Assembly: GCA_002310135.1 (NCBI GenBank)
Contig: DBYK01000003.1
Coordinates: forward strand, 124,001-188,000
DNA from: Caryophanales bacterium UBA1188
GTDB taxonomy: Bacteria; Bacillota_I; Bacilli_A; Izemoplasmatales; UBA1188
Direction: 5' to 3'
Length of the DNA stretch: 64,000 nt
Shown: piece by piece, positions 36,618 through 43,514 of the stretch
Numbering within the stretch: position 1 is the stretch's first letter
How the letters are laid out: every line of letters starts with the position of its first letter
Made by a program: the position numbers and the translations under genes
The notes under the pieces: model-generated
Seen by the model: the letters and a program-made list of their open reading frames with translations, nothing else
Told to the model about the DNA's origin: nothing
Databases searched by the model: none

Positions 36618-38999
36618 TTATGAATTTGGTTCTATTCTAACAATTATTGTTTCAGCATCTTCTGGTATATTAATTTCAAGAATTTCACCAGCTTCAACTA
36701 CTGTAGTTTGTGGATCCTCATCGTTATAATTAAATGAGTAAGATACCATAAATTCGCTGACATCTTGAGCATATTTTGATGGAGATACTTTAATCTTAAT
36801 TTCACTATCTCTTAATGCATACGTAGGGCATAATACATCTGCATCATATTCATCTACCCTTACATATAAGTAGTCATCTTCCCAAGGATTAAAATCCATT
36901 AATTTGAATTCGATTTCTACATCACCTACTCCAATATTTGTGTTGAATTCAGCTGGTCCAATAATTGTTTCAATTAATTCACCTTCTTCTGAATAGTCAT
37001 AATCACAAATTAAATTATTATAACTTAATATTTGATCATTCCAAAGGGTTACTAAAGTTTTAGATGAATCTTCCCAAGAAGCTCTTCCTGAAATTTCGCC
37101 CCAATCACTTAGACATACATAATCATCAAAAGAACGATCAAATTCTATTTCTATTCCTTCTTCTACTATTACAGAAACTTTATCTAGATCATTTTCTTTT
37201 TTCTCAATAGTAATAGATAAATAATAATTATCGTCATCTTCTTCGCTGTAACTATGGCCCATAGATATATAGATATTTAAAATTGTTTCAGAATCAACAT
37301 ATGATTTGCTGCAATATGTGCTTTCTTCTGTGTCGAGTTCTTCATCAATTTGAGATACAAGATGAGCAAACAATAATCTTGCATCTTCTAAATCTAAATC
37401 ATCTAAATCAAAATTATAACTGACACCACCATTAAAATATTCATATCTTTCCATATCACATTCAAAATATTCATTAGGGAATGCTGGAAAATCTAATTCA
37501 GGTAGATGTTCCTTAACTCCATCAATAATCTTTTGATAAGTAACAATATAATCTTGAGGATCAACTCTTTCAACATCTACAACATCTTTTTGTTCGAAAG
37601 AAATATTGATTTGGAATGTGGTTTCACTAGTTGATACTACTTCTTCACCTGTTTCTTCATCTTCTAGAGAAGTTACATCACAAATACTGAAGTTAATATT
37701 AACTGATAATTCATAAGTATTTAAATCCAAATGAATGCTGAAATCATTAATTGTGATTTCATTTAATAATTCATCGATTAAAGCTGTATATTGATTGATA
37801 TATGTTAAAACAAATTCCTCAAATTGTTCAGAACTCTCAATATCCATATCAGGGAAATTTTCAAGCATTATTTGATATACATTTTCAAGTTTAGGTATTA
37901 TTTCTTCTCTTAGTTTTCCTTTAAGTTTATTAGCGAAATCAGTTAATTTTTCAGAATTGATATTAATATCTAACACACCTTCTTCGAATGTTACTAAATC
38001 ACTATATAATTCTTCAATATCATCAATAGTGAAATCTAAATCTTTGAATCCATCTTCTATAGCTAAGAATGTATTAAATACTTCTGCGAAATCAGAGAAA
38101 CTATCTTCTGAATAAATGTTTTTAAGTACATCAATTAAATCGAAATCTAAAACTTCTTCAAAATCGATATCATCTGGAATTTCATCAACTTCATATTTTT
38201 TATATTCTGGATCATCTTCATAACTTACGATATAAATCTTTCCATCTTGGAAGTTTACTCTAACATGTTCTGATACTTTGTCTTCTCCTGCTTCGCCATC
38301 GATATCAAAAACAATTAGTCCAAGCATATTACTCAAATCTCTTAAATTGAAATTTTGAATATTTATTGAACCACTTCCTTCTACAGATAAGCCATCTAAT
38401 AAAGCTAATAAATCGAATCCTTCTTCTTCAATTTCACCAATTTCACCTGTTTTTTCATTTGAAATAGAAATACTGAATGATGCTTCATATGCAAAACTCT
38501 CTTGAGATTCAAATGACTTTATAGAATCATATATTTCTTGTATTTTTTGATATACTTCACTTGTTTCAAGTAAAGTATTGTTTATATCAATTGGTAATCT
38601 ATGATTAGTGATATTGAAAGCGTGATCTCCAAATGTGAAAAACTTTATTTCTAAACCACCAATATTTATTCCTTCTCCAAAAACTAAATATTGTTTTTGT
38701 CCATCAACTAATGCATAAATGCCTTCAGAGTCGCTAAGAAGAGAATATTCTTCTTCACCAATAACAACTCTATCTGAATATACATAAGCCATTTCTCCTT
38801 GGCTATCAACATAAACACCTTGATTATCTTTTTCAATTAGTTTAGTAGGATTTTCATTTTTTTGAGTAACAGTTGTAGTTGGTTCATTATTGTTTTGAGT
38901 TGTTTGATTTAATATAGGATTTAACATCTCAAGTAAACTACAAGCTGATAATGATAATGTAATAATAAAAATTATTAAAACGCTTAATATTTTTTTCAT
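36618..38999 (-). CDS. Large acidic lipoprotein, function unknown
   Basis: About 793 residues: signal peptide MKKILSVLIIFIITLSL with lipobox SAC (Cys about 20), then a Thr/Asn-rich linker (TTQNNNEPTTTVTQKN) and a long, strongly acidic, Ser/Asp/Glu-rich exodomain. I recognise no catalytic or binding family; segments such as INISFEQKDVVDVERVD suggest repeated beta structure. Start set at 38999 because GGAGG lies 6 nt upstream, whereas the frame extends 14 codons further without a site. It is a single-gene unit ending in a terminator at 36557-36594. Confidence 0.75.
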   Translation of the reverse strand: MKKILSVLIIFIITLSLSACSLLEMLNPILNQTTQNNNEPTTTVTQKNENPTKLIEKDNQGVYVDSQGEMAYVYSDRVVIGEEEYSLLSDSEGIYALVDGQKQYLVFGEGINIGGLEIKFFTFGDHAFNITNHRLPIDINNTLLETSEVYQKIQEIYDSIKSFESQESFAYEASFSISISNEKTGEIGEIEEEGFDLLALLDGLSVEGSGSINIQNFNLRDLSNMLGLIVFDIDGEAGEDKVSEHVRVNFQDGKIYIVSYEDDPEYKKYEVDEIPDDIDFEEVLDFDLIDVLKNIYSEDSFSDFAEVFNTFLAIEDGFKDLDFTIDDIEELYSDLVTFEEGVLDININSEKLTDFANKLKGKLREEIIPKLENVYQIMLENFPDMDIESSEQFEEFVLTYINQYTALIDELLNEITINDFSIHLDLNTYELSVNINFSICDVTSLEDEETGEEVVSTSETTFQINISFEQKDVVDVERVDPQDYIVTYQKIIDGVKEHLPELDFPAFPNEYFECDMERYEYFNGGVSYNFDLDDLDLEDARLLFAHLVSQIDEELDTEESTYCSKSYVDSETILNIYISMGHSYSEEDDDNYYLSITIEKKENDLDKVSVIVEEGIEIEFDRSFDDYVCLSDWGEISGRASWEDSSKTLVTLWNDQILSYNNLICDYDYSEEGELIETIIGPAEFNTNIGVGDVEIEFKLMDFNPWEDDYLYVRVDEYDADVLCPTYALRDSEIKIKVSPSKYAQDVSEFMVSYSFNYNDEDPQTTVVEAGEILEINIPEDAETIIVRIEPNS

Positions 39000-39136
39000 T
39001 TTTCCTCCATATTGTGGTATTTTTCGCCTTGATTTTATCACTCACATTATTAAAATGCAATATTTTTACATTCTAATAATAAATAATATTATATTTATTT
39101 ATATTTTTTTCACATTTTCATCAACTAAGTATAATA

Positions 39137-39166
39137 AAAAAATAATTCCATTTGGAATTATTTTTA
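39137..39166 (-). terminator. Intrinsic terminator
   Basis: Ten-bp stem AATAATTCCA/TGGAATTATT (39141-39150 with 39153-39162) flanked by A-runs on the left, giving T-runs on the minus strand, at the end of the EEP phosphatase gene. Confidence 0.75.
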
Positions 39167-40231
39167 TCTCAATATAAAATTCAATAATACAGGGTTATGA
39201 TCAGTGTTTTTAAAATCTAAATTAATAGTTTCATAACTCACTATTTCAACATTATTGCTCACAATGAATCCATCAAGCATGTAATATTGATGTGTAGCTT
39301 TATCACTATTATAATAAGGTTTATTCAAAGATCTACATGTTGGATGAGTATCATCCATTAAGAAACTGAAATTACTATATTCACTTGTATCTATTATTGG
39401 ACATACCCAATCATTCATCTTAGGATATTTAATTAAGAAATCTTCACTAAAAGTCTGATTGAAATCACCACCCGCAATCACGTAATTTCCTTTATTCAAT
39501 TCTTCTTCCATTATATCCATTAATTGTTTTAGTTGTTTTGCTTTTCCTTCTCCATCATCATAAGCTTCAAGATGTAAATTGATTAACACCAATTCTTTAT
39601 TAGAACCACTAATACTAATTCTATTTACTAATAAACATCTCTTGAGATTTAAAAGTGAAACTGGCCAACTAAAAGGAATCGGAAGTTGAATTCTATCTGA
39701 CGTAGATAAGTGATATCTAGAAAAGGTTGTGATACCTCCTTCAACAATGCCCATAGGTGAATATATAGGAATTGGAATAAAACCAGCTTTAAAATTACAA
39801 GCATAACTAGATTCATAATTACTGAATCTTTCAATAAATGAAGATAACTCATTTACTTTATAACTTCTTTTCGATTTAACATCTATCTCTTGAATAAAGA
39901 AGATATTTGGATTAACTAATGAAATTTGAGACATTATTGAATTCATATTTTCAATAACTTTTTCTTCACTTTCACCTAAAGAATTAACTCCACCATCTAA
40001 ATAAAAATCCATTTTCTCATCTAAAGCAGAATATCCTATATTCCAAGTTAATAATTTGATATTATTATTGAGTGTTAAAACCTCTTCTGATTCACCACTT
40101 ATTTCCATAGATTCTATATCTTTTACTTTAAGAGTTGTGGCAGTTGAAAAAATAATGAAACCTACAAATACAACAATTAGAGTGATTAAAACAATGCCTA
40201 TTCCAAGCAAAATCTTTTTAACTATTTTCAT
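39164..40231 (-). CDS. Membrane-anchored endonuclease/exonuclease/phosphatase-family protein
   Basis: A 355-residue protein with one N-terminal membrane helix (about 7-30) and an extracytoplasmic EEP-fold domain. Catalytic motifs are in place: LLTWNIGY (Asn), FFIQEID (Glu), VLINLHLEAYDDG (His), IAGGDFNQTF (Asp/Asn) and NTDHNPVLLNF (Asp-His). Relatives are nucleases, sphingomyelinases or phosphoinositide phosphatases; the substrate cannot be chosen here. AAGGA precedes the ATG. It appears to be a single gene. Confidence 0.88.
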   Translation of the reverse strand: MKIVKKILLGIGIVLITLIVVFVGFIIFSTATTLKVKDIESMEISGESEEVLTLNNNIKLLTWNIGYSALDEKMDFYLDGGVNSLGESEEKVIENMNSIMSQISLVNPNIFFIQEIDVKSKRSYKVNELSSFIERFSNYESSYACNFKAGFIPIPIYSPMGIVEGGITTFSRYHLSTSDRIQLPIPFSWPVSLLNLKRCLLVNRISISGSNKELVLINLHLEAYDDGEGKAKQLKQLMDIMEEELNKGNYVIAGGDFNQTFSEDFLIKYPKMNDWVCPIIDTSEYSNFSFLMDDTHPTCRSLNKPYYNSDKATHQYYMLDGFIVSNNVEIVSYETINLDFKNTDHNPVLLNFILR

Positions 40232-40282
40232 ATTCTTTTCCTTAAATTATTATTTTAATTTATTTTAACACAGTAAAAACAA

Positions 40283-40308
40283 ATAAAAAAGACTGAAGAA
40301 TCAGTCTT
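40283..40308 (-). terminator. Intrinsic terminator
   Basis: Stem AAGACTGA/TCAGTCTT (40289-40296 with 40301-40308) followed by TTTTTTATTTG on the minus strand, about 75 bp after the small hypothetical gene. Confidence 0.75.
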
Positions 40309-40329
40309 ATTATTTCTATGTGTGCCAGA

Positions 40330-40374
40330 CTATATGTTTCATTTGTACAGGTGTATCGGATAAAATGTTTCATG
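40330..40374. repeat. Direct repeat resembling an insertion sequence end
   Basis: ATGTTTCAT occurs twice (40334-40342 and 40365-40373), 31 bp apart, around TACAGGTGTATCGGA. The layout recalls termini of transposons in the IS21/IS481 style, but no transposase or second end is present. It may be a relic of a deleted element. Confidence 0.35.
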
Positions 40375-40383
40375 AAAACACAA

Positions 40384-40785
40384 TCATTTTTCCAATCCAA
40401 TCTCTTTTGCCAAAAAATCTTTAAATTTGTTGTTAGATACCGTGTCTATAGCATTTCCATCATAGTTATATGACAACAATCCCTTGACTAATAACTTCTT
40501 TCCATCATTATCAGTTTTTATATATTTTGGCATTCTAATAATATGTAATACCTTTGAATTAACCATAAGTTCAAGCTGAGTGTTAGGTATACAATCATCA
40601 GCGCATATTTTTAAATCTTCATCAGAATCAAATAAGCAATAATCTGCATATTTATTTAAATCATTGTTTTTATTAATAAAGTCATCAATATTCTCGTTAA
40701 TTTCGTAGAATTGTTGTTCTTTAATGCCAAACATTCCCTCAACAGAAATATACTTAATTATTATTTCGCTAGATCTTTTTTTCAT
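40384..40785 (-). CDS. Hypothetical protein, 133 residues
   Basis: A soluble protein, Asp/Asn/Lys-rich, without signal peptide or membrane segments. I do not recognise a family. It has an acidic middle (FDSDEDLKICADDCIP) and a C-terminal part KLLVKGLLSYNYDGNAIDTV. AAGGATGG stands 7 nt before ATG, which supports expression. It lies between the relic repeat at 40330-40374 and the tRNA-Gly unit, a position that suggests it may be accessory. Confidence 0.6.
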   Translation of the reverse strand: MKKRSSEIIIKYISVEGMFGIKEQQFYEINENIDDFINKNNDLNKYADYCLFDSDEDLKICADDCIPNTQLELMVNSKVLHIIRMPKYIKTDNDGKKLLVKGLLSYNYDGNAIDTVSNNKFKDFLAKEIGLEK

Positions 40786-40917
40786 AATAATCCATCCTTT
40801 ATAACTAATATTTTACGATTTATTATAAACCAGTTTTCTTTTGATTTATATATAATTGTTTAAAAATATATCGATTTATTATTTTCTATTAAAAATGAAA
40901 AATCGAGCGATAATAAA

Positions 40918-40948
40918 GAAAAAAATCACCAATCCGTAGACTAGTGAT
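40918..40948 (-). terminator. Terminator of the tRNA-Gly(GCC) transcript
   Basis: Ten-bp stem ATCACTAGTC/GATTGGTGAT (two G-U) capped by a TACG loop closed by C-G, a UNCG-type tetraloop, followed by a T7 tract on the minus strand. Confidence 0.85.
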
Positions 40949-41017
40949 ATTTCATTTCTTGGCCATATTTGGCCATTATTTTTAATAAGTCAGAAAAGAC
41001 TTATAGACCAACTATAT

Positions 41018-41092
41018 TGGAGCCGCAGAGCGGAATCGAACCGCCATATCGTGCATGGCAAGCACGTATAATAACCATTATACTACTGCGAC
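41018..41092 (-). tRNA. tRNA-Gly (anticodon GCC)
   Basis: The minus strand folds as a cloverleaf: acceptor GTCGCAG/CTGCGGC (one G-U), anticodon stem CGTGC/GCACG with loop TTGCCAT, T arm GGCGG-TTCGATT-CCGCT, and an encoded 3' CCA. Promoter and terminator flank it, so it is transcribed alone. Confidence 0.95.
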
Positions 41093-41104
41093 ATCGCAGT
41101 ATGT

Positions 41105-41133
41105 ATTATATATTATACTTTTTATTTTTGCAA
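41105..41133 (-). promoter_or_regulatory. Promoter of tRNA-Gly(GCC)
   Basis: Minus strand -35-like TTGCAA (41128-41133) and -10 TATAAT (41105-41110) with 17-bp spacing, about 13 bp upstream of the mature tRNA. Confidence 0.6.
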
Positions 41134-41247
41134 TACCTATTTTTTTATTTTTTTTTACTCTATTATCCAGGTTCTTCTAGGCCTTAAAATAGCTCCAGCA
41201 GTTAATGAATCGTAATATGCTTTGCTTGATTTTGAAGGTGCAACATT

Positions 41248-42651
41248 CTAGCCTGATGAAGTTGATATAACATATACTTCTTCATTAAACCATTCTGTAT
41301 CTTTTAACTTAGTTAAGTTATTAGACCCATAAAGTCCTATATAATTTCCATTTGAACTAACACAAATATTTCCATTAAAAGACTTAAATACCCATTCATT
41401 AGTTGACCTTGTCAGATCTTCATCTAGTAGAGTAGTCACATACACTCTATCTGTATAATTCTTAATTCTATCGATGAAAGCTTGTGTTGGAAAAATATTT
41501 ACTAAGTTAGGAGTATATTCAGTTGAACCAGCACAGCAGCATACACAACAAATTGATGGGGTAATTTTCTCAAGTAGGCAATTATTAGAAGATGTTTGAG
41601 AGCCATGATGACCCGCTTTAAATAGTTCTACATGTGGTAATGTTTTAAAAGGTGTAGAACCATCATAATATTCAGCCATCTTTTCTTCCCCTTCTTTTTC
41701 TAAATCACCAGTTAATAAGAAATGATAGTCTCCATAATTAAACATTGTACAAACTGAATAATTGTTTTCATCAGAACTATTATTGTAGTAATAATAATTA
41801 TAGACAATATCAAATGAAATATCATACTCTTCTGATAAAACATAGTGGCTTGAAGCCCCATTAATATTATCAAAACACTCATGTGCTTTATAATTAATTG
41901 TCCCATTTGATACTGCATATTCAACCGCTTTTGTATATTTATAATATTCAGTATTTGAATTTGCTTTATCTTCTTCTGTTTTATTAGTCAATGAAAAATC
42001 AATTAATGTGCCAACTCTATAATAATATAGTATGCCTGTATAGCCTACAGTCTCATTGAAAAAATCTTTTTGATTGCTTTTAGAGTTCCCAAACATTCCT
42101 GCCCAGTGATCGCTATGAGCATGGGTTACAATCACATATTCAAGAATTCCATCTGTACAGAAATTATTGATATATGATTCGAGTGTAGTCGCGCTTCCTT
42201 GAGTTGAACCTGCATCAATTAATATATCTATATCTCCCGCTTTTATGTATGTTGAATCACCTGTCTTATGTGATCCGTTTTCCATAAAATGAATTTGGAA
42301 ATTCTCGTATATAACATTTTCAACATATCCATCATCACATAACTCTATATTAGATGAATATGATTCTAATATTCCATCATTATAATCTCCATCACCAGTA
42401 TGGTTAAAAGTAGTAGTAGGTTTTGAGGTTACAATCGTAGTTGTTTCATTGCTTTTAAAGAAAGTTAAGAAATTAGATAAATCAATTATTTTTAAACTGT
42501 GAAGCACAATTAAAGAAATAACTAAAACCAAAAATAAAGAGACAATAATAGGTATACTAATATTCTTATTCTTCTTTATAGCTTTAGTTGTTGCCTTTAC
42601 AATTCTTTTCGCAACTTTTTTATTTGATGAACTACTTTTCTTACTTGCCAT
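41248..42651 (-). CDS. Secreted ComEC-like metallo-beta-lactamase-fold protein, ended by in-frame TAG
   Basis: A 467-residue protein with Lys-rich N-terminus, one membrane helix (about 33-55), a Thr-rich linker, then an extracytoplasmic MBL domain like the hydrolase part of ComEC/Rec2: VIVTHAHSDHWAGM, FLLTGDLEKEGE and ELFKAGHHGSQTSS keep the metal ligands. Relatives degrade DNA or other phosphodiesters outside the membrane. The frame stops at TAG (41248-41250) but continues open for 30 more sense codons to a TAA at 41155-41157. The extension (YYDSLTAGAILRPRRTW) looks like real protein, so the TAG is probably a recent nonsense change (for example CAG to TAG) or a readthrough site. Confidence 0.85.
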   Translation of the reverse strand: MASKKSSSSNKKVAKRIVKATTKAIKKNKNISIPIIVSLFLVLVISLIVLHSLKIIDLSNFLTFFKSNETTTIVTSKPTTTFNHTGDGDYNDGILESYSSNIELCDDGYVENVIYENFQIHFMENGSHKTGDSTYIKAGDIDILIDAGSTQGSATTLESYINNFCTDGILEYVIVTHAHSDHWAGMFGNSKSNQKDFFNETVGYTGILYYYRVGTLIDFSLTNKTEEDKANSNTEYYKYTKAVEYAVSNGTINYKAHECFDNINGASSHYVLSEEYDISFDIVYNYYYYNNSSDENNYSVCTMFNYGDYHFLLTGDLEKEGEEKMAEYYDGSTPFKTLPHVELFKAGHHGSQTSSNNCLLEKITPSICCVCCCAGSTEYTPNLVNIFPTQAFIDRIKNYTDRVYVTTLLDEDLTRSTNEWVFKSFNGNICVSSNGNYIGLYGSNNLTKLKDTEWFNEEVYVISTSSG

Positions 42652-42700
42652 ATATCTCTCACCACTTTATACAATACAATTATATCATACAAAAATATTC

Positions 42701-42729
42701 TTGACTTGACTAGTATCAAGTGATAAAAT
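42701..42729 (+). promoter_or_regulatory. Promoter of tRNA-Gly(TCC)
   Basis: -35 TTGACT (42701-42706) and -10 TAAAAT (42724-42729) with 17-bp spacing, 16 bp before the mature tRNA. Confidence 0.75.
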
Positions 42730-42745
42730 CTTATTGCTGTTTATT

Positions 42746-42819
42746 GCAGGTGTAGTTCAATGGCAGAACGTCAGCCTTCCAAGCTGAACATGAGGGTTCG
42801 ATTCCCTTCACCTGCTCCA
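42746..42819 (+). tRNA. tRNA-Gly (anticodon TCC)
   Basis: Cloverleaf GCAGGTG...CACCTGC with anticodon stem TCAGC/GCTGA, loop CTTCCAA, T arm AGGGT-TCGATTC-CCTT, and encoded CCA. It is followed by a terminator (42831-42854) and by a mobile-element-like gene group, so its 3' end may be an integration site. Confidence 0.95.
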
Positions 42820-42830
42820 GAAGATTATTT

Positions 42831-42854
42831 ATGGCTAAATATAGCCATTTTTTA
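42831..42854 (+). terminator. Terminator of tRNA-Gly(TCC)
   Basis: Stem ATGGCTA/TAGCCAT with a short AT loop (42831-42848) followed by TTTTTTAT. Confidence 0.8.
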
Positions 42855-42872
42855 TTTGTTTTATTAAATTAA

Positions 42873-42890
42873 AAGCCTCAAATGAGGCTT
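42873..42890 (-). terminator. Weak terminator-like hairpin
   Basis: Stem AAGCCTCA/TGAGGCTT with a 2-nt loop; on the minus strand TTAATTT follows. It would end leftward transcripts of the mobile-element remnant. Confidence 0.5.
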
Positions 42891-42936
42891 AATTATTTAC
42901 ATAATAAATATATCTAACATACCATTATTTCAATTG

Positions 42937-43018
42937 TTAACAGCAAAACCTTTTTTGTTATAATTAAATCAGAGGACAAGCCCTCTATTCCGTATTGGAC
43001 AGATGACTTGTCTTTTTT
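42937..43018 (+). ncRNA. Candidate small RNA with own promoter and terminator
   Basis: Promoter-like TTAACA (42937-42942) and TATAAT (42959-42964), 16-bp spacing, predict a start near 42971. The about 48-nt product can form AGAGG/CCTCT at its 5' end, or instead GACAAG/CTTGTC (42975-42980 with 43007-43012) followed by T6. The two folds exclude each other. No rightward gene follows, so an attenuator reading is unlikely unless its gene was lost. No known RNA family is recognised. Confidence 0.4.
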
Positions 43019-43227
43019 CATTTTTCATATATTTTAGGATTAATATATATTATTTTGCCTCTATGTTCATTTAAAAACATCTTATTCTTTTTGCTTTTAG
43101 CTGTTAATAATCTTGGATGAATAGATGTAATTAAGTTAGTTTGGTTGCTGTTGTTTTTATTATCAAATACTTCAACATCATCTCTAAAAGAAACAATACT
43201 TATTTTTGATAAATTGTACTTCCTCAA
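43018..43227 (-). pseudogene. Short reading frame, probable remnant of a mobile-element gene
   Basis: A 69-codon frame with no ATG start (first possible start is TTG at 43227) and no clear ribosome binding site; sense codons extend a little further upstream (INAHVRSDLRKYNLSK). The text SKISIVSFRDDVEVFDNK looks protein-like. I do not recognise the family. The lack of a start and the position beside a tRNA suggest the 3' remnant of a larger gene. Confidence 0.4.
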
Positions 43228-43317
43228 ATCACTTCTAACATGAGCATTGATTTAATCCCGAATTTTTAAAATTCTTTGAATAGATTTTGTCTTATGCTAG
43301 ATCTTTTTTATGTTCAC

Positions 43318-43503
43318 TTAATTCTTGGATTTTTTCTTCTTCATTGATTCTTGCGATTGCTTGTTGGATGTAATTACGAAGCAAGTCCCGTCCGACATTA
43401 TCCTTTCCCCTTTCAAGCCGTGCTTCATAAATGCTCTTTCGTTCGCTTCTTCCCAATCAAATCGCTTTTGTGGTTCTTTCTTGATATTTTCTTGATTTGT
43501 CAT
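43318..43503 (-). CDS. Small hypothetical protein of the mobile-element remnant
   Basis: A 61-residue, Lys-rich protein (MTNQENIKKEPQKRFDW...). The start at 43503 is marked by GAGGAGG 6 nt upstream; an earlier in-frame ATG at 43518 includes that site and is not credible. The segment ANERAFMKHGLKGERIMSDG followed by TCFVIT suggests a folded small protein, but I do not know the family. It begins 12 nt after the stop of the polyvalent protein gene, so they are probably cotranscribed. Confidence 0.6.
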   Translation of the reverse strand: MTNQENIKKEPQKRFDWEEANERAFMKHGLKGERIMSDGTCFVITSNKQSQESMKKKKSKN

Positions 43504-43514
43504 ATATTTCCTCC

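Noticed and set aside
41248..41250. Global reassignment of TAG as a sense codon.
   Set aside because: TAG terminates other genes in proper operon context, for example at 61823-61825 just before the next ribosome binding site and at the metN/metI overlap.
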